8,246 nucleotides of DNA, taken from assembly GCA_039024295.1 (NCBI GenBank), contig JBCDIQ010000272.1, forward strand, positions 1 through 8,246, in the 5' to 3' direction. This stretch comes from JBCDIQ01 sp039024295 (GTDB taxonomy: Bacteria > Bacteroidota > Bacteroidia > J057). Under the pieces are notes generated by a model. It saw nothing but the letters and a program-made list of their open reading frames with translations. It was not told where the DNA came from and searched no databases. The number at the start of each line of letters is the position of its first letter. Within the stretch, counting starts at the first letter, position 1. This document shows, one piece after another, positions 1-6,154 of the stretch. Both the position numbers and the translations under genes were made by a program.

Positions 1-984
1 CGCGGTCAGTGCCTGGAAGTGGGAGACCTCTCCACTTTCTGTAGGATCGGTGTATTTACCCCGAACCACGTCAATGGCCAGCTTGAATTTGGTGAAGTTG
101 ACAAACTTGAAGTAGATCGTGAAGTAGGTAGCCCCCAGGATCAGGATAATGATGACAATCGGGAGGAATTTTACCGTGCTGACAGAAAAGGTATAGGTCC
201 GATCTTCCAATGGATAGGCAGAATTTGCATTCGGTTTCACCGTTAAGGTATTGCCGTCAATATCTGCTGCTTCATTAAGCGGCACCTTGACTGTTCGGGT
301 GTACTTGATCAGCACCTGAGACATATTGTCGAGAGAAGCTTCTTTCTCTATGGGCAGGGTAGCAAAGGTGTAAGCGTCAAAACTTGACTGAACCACCTGT
401 TCAATAAATTCATCCAGCCTAGCGATTTCTACGCCCTGGGCATAATTCTTCTCATATTCGGTGAGTGTTACCTTGAAAGCAGCTTCATCCGTTTCTGAGT
501 TGTAGCCTGCAGGATCATGGGTCACCAGGATGGTTTGGCCATTTTTGAGGGTGAACGCTTCGCCTAGTGGCAGGGTTTCTGTCCGGGGGTAGCTGATCGT
601 CACCTGATTGTTGCCAGCCCCACTCACTTCAAACTGGGTTCCTGTGGGCAGATCCCCTTCTTCATACTCAATGGTAAAAGGAGGGTTATCGTAGAAATCA
701 TCGGCAAGTTTTGACTGCCCTTTTTCCCCGTATAAAACATCTTCTCCAATTTTTGGGGCATAAAAAATGATGTCTGCGACGCCATTTCCGAAAGGAGCAA
801 ATCCGTCGTTGATTTTCTTGTCTAATCCAAATCGATTGATTTGAACGTTTTTTACCCCTTCTATTACCTTTTCAATGGGAGCGGGAGGAAGGCTGTCTTT
901 AGGGGCTTCTTCTTGCGCAAATGAAACCTTGAGCATACACATCCCTGCCATCATCAGGCAAGCAATCAACCGAGGATATTTCAT
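1..984 (-). CDS. AGCS-family sodium:alanine/amino-acid symporter, N-terminal part (runs off the left edge)
   Basis: Predicted inner-membrane carrier that takes up alanine or glycine together with sodium. Only the first 328 residues are inside the window; the frame is open to base 1. Residues 1-23 form a signal peptide (basic start, hydrophobic core, cleavage likely after SFA). Residues 54-77 (GLDKKINDGFAP...IIFYAP) resemble the short helix that opens Bacteroidota members of this family. The first core membrane helix is about 273-293 (FLPIVIIILILGATYFTIYF), followed by FVNFTKFKLAIDVVRGKYTDP and, at 318-328, GEVSHFQALTA, the conserved lead-in to the family's core. Between residues 78 and 271 lies an extra, mostly polar, beta-rich-looking stretch of about 190 residues that the ordinary carrier lacks; it should sit outside the cytoplasm. 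The start is ATG at 984, chosen because the signal peptide follows directly. It is divergent from the gene at 1170. The family call is confident; the transported substrate and the function of the insert are not known. Confidence 0.85.
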   Translation of the reverse strand, partial: MKYPRLIACLMMAGMCMLKVSFAQEEAPKDSLPPAPIEKVIEGVKNVQINRFGLDKKINDGFAPFGNGVADIIFYAPKIGEDVLYGEKGQSKLADDFYDNPPFTIEYEEGDLPTGTQFEVSGAGNNQVTISYPRTETLPLGEAFTLKNGQTILVTHDPAGYNSETDEAAFKVTLTEYEKNYAQGVEIARLDEFIEQVVQSSFDAYTFATLPIEKEASLDNMSQVLIKYTRTVKVPLNEAADIDGNTLTVKPNANSAYPLEDRTYTFSVSTVKFLPIVIIILILGATYFTIYFKFVNFTKFKLAIDVVRGKYTDPTESGEVSHFQALTA

Positions 985-1117
985 GATTAATGAATTGTAG
1001 AATTGGGGTGAAGTGAAAAACGGAGTTGCGTGGCCTGGTCTGGAAGGAGAAAATAACTTCATATAGAAATGGGAATGGATAAGAATCAGGTCACAAAATA
1101 GTAATTTTTAAAAAAAG

Positions 1118-1149
1118 TTGAATAGCGCACATTTTTTGCAGTAATTTTA
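1118..1149 (+). promoter_or_regulatory. Candidate Bacteroidota-type promoter for the PG-binding protein gene
   Basis: TTG at 1118-1120, a 21-base spacer, then TAATTTTA at 1142-1149, seven of eight matches to TAnnTTTG. Transcription would begin about 16 bases before the ATG at 1170. A second, weaker possibility is TTG at 1136-1138 with AAAATTTG at 1157-1164, which would leave almost no leader. No Shine-Dalgarno sequence precedes the start. The opposite-strand symporter must also be transcribed from this 185-bp gap, but I see no convincing match for it. Confidence 0.35.
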
Positions 1150-1169
1150 ATCTTATAAAATTTGCACAG

Positions 1170-1802
1170 ATGAAGAAAATCCTGATGCTTGTGGCAGTGA
1201 TCTGTTTGCCGTTGATTGTGTACTTCCAGTATGCAACCTATCGGCAGTACTCACCTCCTGCTGCTTTTACCCATCAGGTTTCTGATAGTGTGGACCTCGA
1301 ATATCACGACCCTGCAGTGGTAGCAGCTTATTATCGAAAATCTGTGGAAATGGGCACCTTCGGCCGAAATGCTTGGAAAGAGTCCCAGGTAGACGTACGT
1401 ACGGACCAGCCGGCGACCTCTCCCGGACGGGAACTGGTGCAGGCCTACCAGTCCATGCAGGCCGAAGTCCTTGAACTGGAAGCTCGCCTCAGACGTTCAT
1501 TCCGAATGAAAGCTAAAGGCATGGACAATTCCGCCATCAAAAAATGGGAATCTCCTGATGTGCCGAGCGTTGCTTGGGCTTCTTTGCTACGAGATAAACC
1601 TTTCCTTGGTCCCCAGGATCAGGGTAAAAATGTATTCGTGCTACAGCAAAAATTAAAGGTGTTGGGCTACGATATCCCGGTTGATGGGTACTTTGCTGTA
1701 CAAACAGAAGAAGCCATTAAAGCTTTCCAGGAGAAATCGGGCATTTATCCCACTGGTCGTGCGGATGACTTAACCCTGGAAAGATTGTTCGAACCTTCCT
1801 GA
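1170..1802 (+). CDS. Membrane-anchored protein with C-terminal peptidoglycan-binding domain
   Basis: A 210-residue protein of the cell envelope. Residues 3-20 (KILMLVAVICLPLIVYFQ) form one N-terminal hydrophobic segment after MKK, read as a signal anchor or uncleaved signal because no clear cleavage site follows. Residues 25-150 match nothing I recognise; 87-110 could be a short amphipathic helix. Residues 153-207 match the PG_binding_1 fold: NVFVLQQKLKVLGY, then DGYFAVQTEEAIKAFQEKSGI, then an LTLERLF end. This domain normally binds peptidoglycan and is often attached to wall-active enzymes, but no catalytic domain is visible here, so the protein may only tether something to the wall. It is followed after 32 bases by a coiled-coil gene in the same direction, so the two may be co-transcribed. 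The domain call is good; the biological role is unknown. Confidence 0.8.
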   Translation: MKKILMLVAVICLPLIVYFQYATYRQYSPPAAFTHQVSDSVDLEYHDPAVVAAYYRKSVEMGTFGRNAWKESQVDVRTDQPATSPGRELVQAYQSMQAEVLELEARLRRSFRMKAKGMDNSAIKKWESPDVPSVAWASLLRDKPFLGPQDQGKNVFVLQQKLKVLGYDIPVDGYFAVQTEEAIKAFQEKSGIYPTGRADDLTLERLFEPS

Positions 1803-1812
1803 ATTACGTTTC
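1785..1812 (+). promoter_or_regulatory. Possible internal promoter for the coiled-coil gene
   Basis: TTG at 1785-1787, 17 bases, then TACGTTTC at 1805-1812, seven of eight to TAnnTTTG. It lies across the stop codon of the preceding gene and would start transcripts roughly 17 bases before the ATG at 1835. The spacer is at the short end, so the two downstream genes may instead be read only from the upstream promoter. Confidence 0.3.
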
Positions 1813-1834
1813 ACTTTTCCAACTTACGCTAACC

Positions 1835-2188
1835 ATGGCAGATAAGACCCCTAATGCAAATCCCCAAGCCAGTAAACTGGATGCCATTCGTGACATCATT
1901 TTTGGTGAGCAGATTCAGGACTATGATGCACGCTTTTCCGAGCTGAATCAGGAACTGACCCAAAAGCATGACAACCTGAACACCCGTGTGGAAGAGCTGG
2001 AAAAACGCTTGCAAACGGCAATAGATCGACTGGGGGAATCGTTGGCCAATCAGATGACCGCCCAACACGAGCAATTGATGCTAGAAGTACAGCGCTTGGA
2101 ACATGAAAAGGCCAAACGCGTAGAATTGGGGCAGTTGCTCATACGAATGGGGCAACAACTGATGGACGAAGAAAAAGCAACATCTTAA
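1835..2188 (+). CDS. Small coiled-coil protein of unknown function
   Basis: A 117-residue, highly charged cytoplasmic protein with no signal peptide or membrane segment. After a polar tail rich in Pro and Asn (1-13), residues 15-30 read LDAIRDIIFGEQIQDY; a similar short LRxxLxGE-type opening occurs in other bacterial coiled-coil proteins, including some with OmpA-like domains, though that is recall only. Residues about 30-95 show heptad-like spacing of Leu and Ile with many Glu, Gln, Lys and Arg, indicating a long coiled coil. The tail (96-117, VELGQLLIRMGQQLMDEEK) is a likely amphipathic helix. Its stop codon shares one base with the next start (taATG at 2186-2190), so the next gene is probably translationally coupled to it. 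The layout suggests a scaffold or assembly role with its neighbours, but no function is established. Confidence 0.75.
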   Translation: MADKTPNANPQASKLDAIRDIIFGEQIQDYDARFSELNQELTQKHDNLNTRVEELEKRLQTAIDRLGESLANQMTAQHEQLMLEVQRLEHEKAKRVELGQLLIRMGQQLMDEEKATS

Positions 2189-2889
2189 TGCAACACCTTT
2201 TCCGGCTACTGTTATTATTTTGTGTATTAATTGGATCAATTACTACCCGAGCACAACAACCTACTGATCTGAAGGGTAAAAAACTGGGGTTTTTTATCGA
2301 CAGCAAGACTTTCTCATTCGATGAAACGTACTACCTCCCTGCTGCTGAATTCCTCAAAGTGGAGGAAGACCGTTCGGCAGGAGCCAAGGTGAAGAATGAG
2401 CTAATGGTTCGTCTGGGAGAAATCTTTGTTGACCAGCTTCAGGCCGCAACAGAAGCCGATACCGTCATTTTTTTAAATGCTGACCTGAGGAGAGGAAAAG
2501 CTTTTCGCGAGGTATATACTTCTGGTTCAAAGCGTATGGTGAAAATGCCTGCTGCCTTGCAAGGAATTGATGAGGTTTGGGTAATGGGGAAAATGGAACT
2601 TACCTCTCGCCGCGAAAACCTCTCCTACATCCGCAGCAACCGAATTGTTACCCAAAGGTTGGTGGTCAAGGTTGGACAAATGCAGATGGTCCACTTTACG
2701 TTGGGAGGAAATAATTCAGCTGGGGAGACGACCCAGATCATTTTTGATGCGCGTAAGAGTACCTGTAAAGTCCCTCGAACTTTTGACTTTTTCGCAGATA
2801 GCTCCTCTCTTGGGAAATTCTTTTCTGATTTATTTTCTAATTGGTGGAGTGGCTACCAACAAGGAATTTCCAATCAGGAATGCAGGTAA
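2188..2889 (+). CDS. Secreted protein of unknown function
   Basis: A 233-residue protein that I do not recognise. Residues 1-22 form a clear cleavable signal peptide (MQHLFRLLLLFCVLIGS..TTRA, then QQP), so it is periplasmic or exported. The mature part begins with a short strand-like segment (KLGFFIDSKTF, 32-42), contains a helix-like run at 66-88 and alternating hydrophobic stretches at 129-171, and ends in an aromatic region (FFADSSSLGKFFSDLFSNWW, 201-220). The mature protein has two cysteines, C193 and C232, which could form a disulfide in the periplasm. No lipobox is present. The start codon overlaps the preceding stop by one base, which links its production to that of the coiled-coil protein. 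It ends 11 bp before the end of the convergent TetR gene. The ORF is convincing from the signal peptide, length and context. Confidence 0.75.
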   Translation: MQHLFRLLLLFCVLIGSITTRAQQPTDLKGKKLGFFIDSKTFSFDETYYLPAAEFLKVEEDRSAGAKVKNELMVRLGEIFVDQLQAATEADTVIFLNADLRRGKAFREVYTSGSKRMVKMPAALQGIDEVWVMGKMELTSRRENLSYIRSNRIVTQRLVVKVGQMQMVHFTLGGNNSAGETTQIIFDARKSTCKVPRTFDFFADSSSLGKFFSDLFSNWWSGYQQGISNQECR

Positions 2890-2900
2890 TATTTTCCTGT

Positions 2901-3485
2901 CTATGCTGTCTGAAATATCGGCAGGGCTTGTTGAATGAATAATCTGAATTTGCCCAGGACTTTATCCTGAGTTGGGAGTGGATATATCTCCGACTTAAGT
3001 TGATTCAAGGCAAAGAAGTTGATAGAATCCAGCCAAAGCCGTGAGACGCCTGCTGCTTGATCCTGCTCTAGTCCTTCCCGTTTGAACATCTTGACCATTG
3101 CCTCATGAACCACTTTTTGATGAGATGATACGTGAAGGGTCAATTTGTTTTCATTAACCAGTCCCCATCTCAGCACCTCTAGATAGACTTTGTTTTGGAC
3201 GAGAAAGCTCGCATATTCCAACAGAAAAGAAGAGGCGTTTTTTCCTTCATCTGCAGTTACATCATCCAAATCCCAGTCTGGAAAAAAGGGGATGTAGGCA
3301 TTCAGGAGACCTTCGATCCCCTCGAAATACCGATAAATAAGTACCTTATCCAACCCGGCTTCCTTGGCCAGGGAATTAACCCCAATAGACTGAAATCCAG
3401 ACTGCTCTAACAGGCTGCCTACCGCTAGGATAAATTTTTTCTCAGAATTCTTCCGATTTCTAACCGAAGATCGTGATTTACTCAT
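2901..3485 (-). CDS. TetR/AcrR-family transcriptional regulator
   Basis: A 194-residue DNA-binding regulator of normal family length. After a basic N-terminal tail (SKSRSSVRNRKNSEKK), residues 17-60 form the TetR DNA-binding domain: FILAVGSLLEQSGFQSIGVNSLAKEAGLDK then VLIYRYFEGIEGLL, with the recognition helix ending in the typical YRYF. Residues 65-194 are the helical ligand-binding and dimer domain, which is too variable for the ligand to be inferred. The gene stands alone: its 3' end meets the secreted-protein gene and its 5' end faces a 243-bp gap behind the cysteine desulfurase gene, which is read in the same direction. No transporter or enzyme is divergently transcribed beside it, so its targets may lie elsewhere. 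A short inverted repeat directly upstream suggests autoregulation. The family assignment is secure; the effector is unknown. Confidence 0.9.
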   Translation of the reverse strand: MSKSRSSVRNRKNSEKKFILAVGSLLEQSGFQSIGVNSLAKEAGLDKVLIYRYFEGIEGLLNAYIPFFPDWDLDDVTADEGKNASSFLLEYASFLVQNKVYLEVLRWGLVNENKLTLHVSSHQKVVHEAMVKMFKREGLEQDQAAGVSRLWLDSINFFALNQLKSEIYPLPTQDKVLGKFRLFIQQALPIFQTA

Positions 3486-3728
3486 GCTAGTAAGTAAAAG
3501 ATGGTATGTTTACAAGGCTGGCAGCTCAATACAAACAAGCATAACTTTTCGGTTCATGCGCGGGAATTAACATGGGTGAAAGGAGGTCAGATACTTGCTA
3601 ATTTTCCTCAGAACTGAAAAAATCTCTATTTTAAGGCAAGGATAGCAGGTAATAATTGCATCTTACACTCCATGAAGGAATCCTATGCATATTGTAATAT
3701 ACGTAAAAATACGGATAAAGAAGGAAGT
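3486..3728. other. Intergenic gap between TetR and cysteine desulfurase genes
   Basis: This 243-bp stretch has no convincing gene. Besides the possible operator at 3494-3513 it holds a 12-base inverted repeat, ATATTGTAATAT, at 3689-3700, close to the desulfurase stop. I see no GC-rich hairpin with a T-run that would be a clear terminator for the desulfurase transcript, and no exact TAnnTTTG promoter reading toward TetR. Confidence 0.5.
3494..3513. promoter_or_regulatory. Possible TetR operator (GTAAA-N10-TTTAC)
   Basis: A perfect 5-base inverted repeat, GTAAA at 3494-3498 and TTTAC at 3509-3513, spans 20 bases and ends 9 bases before the regulator's start codon at 3485. TetR-family dimers usually bind palindromes of this size and often repress their own gene. 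The arms are short and AT-rich, so chance occurrence is quite possible. Confidence 0.35.
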
Positions 3729-4889
3729 CTAATGGTTGATTCCCCTCTGCTTCAGTTTTTTTATTCCTTTTGTTACCTCTGAAATGGTTATTTCGATCTC
3801 TTCTTTTGTGGTAAACCGGCCCAGGCTAAAGCGAATTGATCCATAAGCCGCTTCTTCTTTTACTCCCATTGCTGTGAGAACATGGGACGGTTTCATTTCT
3901 GCTGACGTACAGGCGGAACCTGTGGAAACCGCAATTCTGTGCATGGCTTTGATCAGTCGCTGGCTGTTTATTCCCTCAAACGAAAAATTGGCTACGTGGC
4001 TCAGCCGAGGGGCTGTCTTTGCGTGTAACCGTGTGCCGTCCAGCCTGGCAATTCCCTCAACCAATTCATCGCGCAAGATCCCTAGTCGATCTGCTTCTGT
4101 TTTCATTTCCTGACTGGCGATCAAGACTGCTTTGCCAAATCCGACAATGCCCGGAACATTCAATGTGCCACTCCTGATCCCTTGCTCATGGCCTCCCCCT
4201 TCGATCAGGGGAAAAAGTGATACACGAGGACGACGCTTGCGAACATACAAGGCACCTACCCCCTTTGGGCCATACATTTTATGAGCTGAAAGGGCTAGCA
4301 AATCTATTCCTAAGGACTGGACGTCCACAGGTATTTTGCCAAACGCCTGAACCCCATCACATAACAACAAGCTGTTGTTTTTGTGGACAATTTCCGAAAT
4401 TGCCTGAATGGGTTGGATAACGCCCGTTTCATTATTGGCAACCATGACGGCTACCAGTATGGTGTCCGGGCGGAGGTGGGCTTGCACGTCTTCAAGAGAA
4501 ATTAGGCCACTGCCATCCACAGGGAGGTAAGTGACCTCAAATCCTTCCTTTTCAAGCGAAAGCATACAGTCTAGTACTGCTTTGTGTTCGGTCTGGACCG
4601 TGATCAGGTGTTTACCTTTTTGTTGGTAGCGTTTGGCAACTCCTTTGATCGCCAGGTTTAAGCTCTCGGTAGCACCTGAGGTGAAAATGACTTCCCTTGA
4701 CTCGCAATTCAAGCATTCGGCGATGGCTTCACGTGCCTCCTTTACTGCTTTTTCTGCTACCCATCCGTAGGCATGTGTGCTGCTGGCCGCATTGCCGAAT
4801 TGTTCCCCAAAGAAAGGCAACATGTATTCCAGCACCCGCTGGTCCACAGGGGTTGTGGCATTGTAGTCCAGGTAAACAGGTGCTTTCAT
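3729..4889 (-). CDS. Cysteine desulfurase (NifS/IscS type), PLP-dependent
   Basis: Converts L-cysteine to L-alanine and passes the sulfur as a persulfide to acceptors for Fe-S clusters or thiolated tRNA and cofactors; cytoplasmic. The 386 residues are full length for the family. Visible motifs in order: YLDYNATTPVD (6-16), TSGATESLNLAIKG (70-83), TEHKAVLD (100-107) with the ring-stacking H102, NNETG (152-156), CDGVQAFGKIPVD (177-189) with the PLP-contacting D178 and Q181, SAHKMYGPKG (201-210) with the Schiff-base lysine K204, RSGTLNVPGIVGFG (239-252), and the flexible loop STGSACTSAEMKPSHVL (322-338) with the catalytic C327. The loop spacing is that of group I (IscS/NifS), not SufS. It ends roughly 18 residues earlier than E. 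coli IscS, where the tail helps dock IscU, so the usual partner may differ. No iscU, iscA or suf gene is nearby. It follows a small hypothetical gene by 5 bp, so the two form an operon. Confidence 0.95.
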   Translation of the reverse strand: MKAPVYLDYNATTPVDQRVLEYMLPFFGEQFGNAASSTHAYGWVAEKAVKEAREAIAECLNCESREVIFTSGATESLNLAIKGVAKRYQQKGKHLITVQTEHKAVLDCMLSLEKEGFEVTYLPVDGSGLISLEDVQAHLRPDTILVAVMVANNETGVIQPIQAISEIVHKNNSLLLCDGVQAFGKIPVDVQSLGIDLLALSAHKMYGPKGVGALYVRKRRPRVSLFPLIEGGGHEQGIRSGTLNVPGIVGFGKAVLIASQEMKTEADRLGILRDELVEGIARLDGTRLHAKTAPRLSHVANFSFEGINSQRLIKAMHRIAVSTGSACTSAEMKPSHVLTAMGVKEEAAYGSIRFSLGRFTTKEEIEITISEVTKGIKKLKQRGINH

Positions 4890-4894
4890 AAGTC

Positions 4895-5305
4895 CTACTG
4901 AATCATTACTCCTTGCCTTTTCAGTAAGGGAATGTGACTGAAATGGTCGGGGCTGATGCTGCCACTGACAAAGGTGTAGCGCTTGTCAAACATGAAGTCA
5001 TCGTAGGTAAAACTAACCCAAAATTCATTGCTGATGTCAAACAGCAAGGTTTGGATATTCTCTACTTTGGCAAAAGCATTGCCGCCGACTTCTTCAATAT
5101 AATGCCGTAGCACGCTTGTCTCGACGGCTTCGCCATTCCGGGTTCCTCTCCCTACTGAGCTGACAAGTACATTCCGGATAGGGTCTGGCTTCAGGTTAAT
5201 CAGGAAAACCTCCCACAATCCTTCTGCCTTTCCCTTCTCCTCCTCAGCAGGAACTATGGCAATGCCAATTTGCTCTACTTTTCGGATTTCGATGTCTTTT
5301 TTCAT
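4895..5305 (-). CDS. Conserved hypothetical protein upstream of cysteine desulfurase
   Basis: A 136-residue cytoplasmic protein without signal peptide or membrane segment. It begins MKKDIEIRKVEQIGIAIVP, and its body alternates strand-like segments (WEVFLINLK, RNVLVSS, FWVSFTYDDFMFDKRYTFV) with a short helix around the middle (RHYIEEVGG), suggesting a compact alpha/beta fold. It recalls a small hypothetical family seen in Bacteroidota, some members of which I believe carry an automatic phenylalanyl-tRNA-synthetase label; nothing here resembles that enzyme, and I cannot check the recall. I chose ATG at 5305. An in-frame TTG at 5341 would add 12 residues, but its bases coincide with the possible -33 element of this gene's promoter. 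Its stop is 5 bp from the desulfurase start, so the pair is probably one transcript. The function is unknown. Confidence 0.75.
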   Translation of the reverse strand: MKKDIEIRKVEQIGIAIVPAEEEKGKAEGLWEVFLINLKPDPIRNVLVSSVGRGTRNGEAVETSVLRHYIEEVGGNAFAKVENIQTLLFDISNEFWVSFTYDDFMFDKRYTFVSGSISPDHFSHIPLLKRQGVMIQ

Positions 5306-5310
5306 CAGAT

Positions 5311-5341
5311 CAAAGTTCGGAATTATCGTGAAGTTTGGCAA
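5311..5341 (-). promoter_or_regulatory. Possible promoter for the hypothetical/desulfurase operon
   Basis: On the minus strand, TTG (5341-5339), a 20-base spacer, then GAACTTTG (5318-5311), seven of eight to TAnnTTTG. The -7 element ends five bases before the ATG at 5305, so the transcript would be leaderless or nearly so. This is plausible but weak, because the T at the first -7 position is missing. Confidence 0.3.
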
Positions 5342-5345
5342 GAGA

Positions 5346-5375
5346 TTGACTTTTTGGTTAAAATTTTATATTTTG
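5346..5375 (+). promoter_or_regulatory. Candidate Bacteroidota promoter for the CHAT-like gene
   Basis: TTG at 5346-5348, 18 bases, then TATATTTT followed by G (5367-5375). This matches seven of eight positions of TAnnTTTG, or all of them if one extra T is allowed. The expected transcript starts about 15 bases before ATG 5396, which supports that start over the in-frame TTG at 5270 inside the opposite gene. Confidence 0.45.
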
Positions 5376-5395
5376 GTTATTACACTACAGAAAAA

Positions 5396-6133
5396 ATGCA
5401 AAGCTTATCTTTTTTTGCCTTGCTAGCAGTAAATGAGTACATCCTCAATCGGGGAGAACGGCGTATGTTAACCAGTCGGATAGAGGCATACAAACGGGCA
5501 CTTGAGCTTTCAGGGGATGGAAAGGCAATCTCTAAAGGCAGTAAGCTAAAAGATCCATTTTTTTCACAGCTATTTGATGAGCAAATCAAGCAGCATTTGC
5601 ATGGGGTCGTCTTTACGGGTCCCAGTATTACCCCTGATTTTCAACTGGGGCTTGGAAAAGGTCGTGAGTTGCTGTCTTTGCACCAATTCCAGCATGTGAT
5701 CACGAGTTTTCCCGCGTTAAAGTTTGTGATTGTGGATGGCTGTGCTCACCCGGTGATCGTGGAAGTACTCTTAAGCCAGGGAATACCAGCTGTAATTGTC
5801 ACCCCTCCCTCTACCCACATCAAACTCGTCAACTCTCTTGGCCATCGGTTTGCACAGCAGGTCGGTCGGAAGCTATCCTTGGAATCTTGTTGGGAGCAGC
5901 TAAAGGATGAACTGCCCCATCATCCGGTGTGGTTGGAAAAAAACCTGCGTTTTCAAGGAGCCAGCAAGCCCCTCGGAACAACAACCGTTGAACCAGGGCT
6001 ATATATCCCCGTTTCTAAGGAAGAACAACTTGCGTGGAAGATGGGAACGCCATCTGCTGTGATGCCTGCCAATACAAGGCCTTTATACGCAGCTGATTGG
6101 GATGCACAGGCGCAGGAAGGCTTAGGCACTTAA
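5396..6133 (+). CDS. CHAT-like (caspase-fold) protein, catalytic histidine apparently lost
   Basis: A 245-residue cytoplasmic protein whose layout follows the CHAT cysteine-peptidase domain of Bacteroidota. Residues 1-36 (LSFFALLAVNEYI, then a helix ending EAYKRAL) fit the opening strand and helix. Residues 108-136, LKFVIVDGCAHP then VLLSQGIPAVIVT, match the family's LVFLNGC...LLxAGVPAVIAT motif and keep the nucleophile position, C116. Residues 140-165 fit the following helix and turn (HRFAQQVG..LSLESC). Residues 201-215 (GLYIPVSKEEQLAWK) resemble the tail that ends many of these domains. At the strand that normally carries the catalytic histidine (HFSGHG or HYGGHA), this protein has VFTGPS (72-77), so the histidine position is proline. 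It may therefore be a non-catalytic relative. No effector, repeat or membrane domain is attached. The start is ATG 5396, placed just after a promoter match; an in-frame TTG at 5270 would overlap the opposite gene. The next gene, in the same direction, begins after 53 bp. The assignment rests on motif reading only. Confidence 0.6.
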   Translation: MQSLSFFALLAVNEYILNRGERRMLTSRIEAYKRALELSGDGKAISKGSKLKDPFFSQLFDEQIKQHLHGVVFTGPSITPDFQLGLGKGRELLSLHQFQHVITSFPALKFVIVDGCAHPVIVEVLLSQGIPAVIVTPPSTHIKLVNSLGHRFAQQVGRKLSLESCWEQLKDELPHHPVWLEKNLRFQGASKPLGTTTVEPGLYIPVSKEEQLAWKMGTPSAVMPANTRPLYAADWDAQAQEGLGT

Positions 6134-6150
6134 ATACGCCTACATTTTAT
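6123..6150 (+). terminator. Weak terminator-like hairpin at the end of the CHAT-like gene
   Basis: TAGGC (6123-6127) and GCCTA (6138-6142) pair across a 10-base loop that contains the TAA stop, and CATTTTAT follows. The stem is only 5 bp and the T-run is interrupted, so termination would be partial at best. Confidence 0.25.
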
Positions 6151-6154
6151 TCGG

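Noticed and set aside
19..246. Plus-strand open frame of 75 codons
   Set aside because: It lies wholly inside the symporter gene on the other strand, and its protein has no domain, signal or low-complexity pattern of a real gene.
2883..2898. CAGG...CCTG hairpin between the convergent genes as a bidirectional terminator
   Set aside because: Only four base pairs with an AT loop and no T-run on either strand.
2645..2938. Plus-strand frame of 97 codons across the end of the secreted-protein gene
   Set aside because: It is out of frame with a convincing signal-peptide gene and also runs into the TetR gene; composition looks like a frame shadow.
3602..3621. TCAGAACTGA with flanking A-run as a terminator for the desulfurase operon
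   Set aside because: The 4-bp stem has only a two-base loop, and the A/T run is on the wrong side for the minus-strand transcript.
3672..3782. Short plus-strand ORF (36 codons) in the gap before the desulfurase 3' end
   Set aside because: Half of it overlaps the desulfurase gene antisense, no promoter or ribosome site is seen, and the peptide has no recognisable feature.
5270..5395. N-terminal extension of the CHAT-like protein from TTG 5270
   Set aside because: It overlaps the opposite gene's coding start, contains the promoter match, and adds residues unlike the start of CHAT domains.
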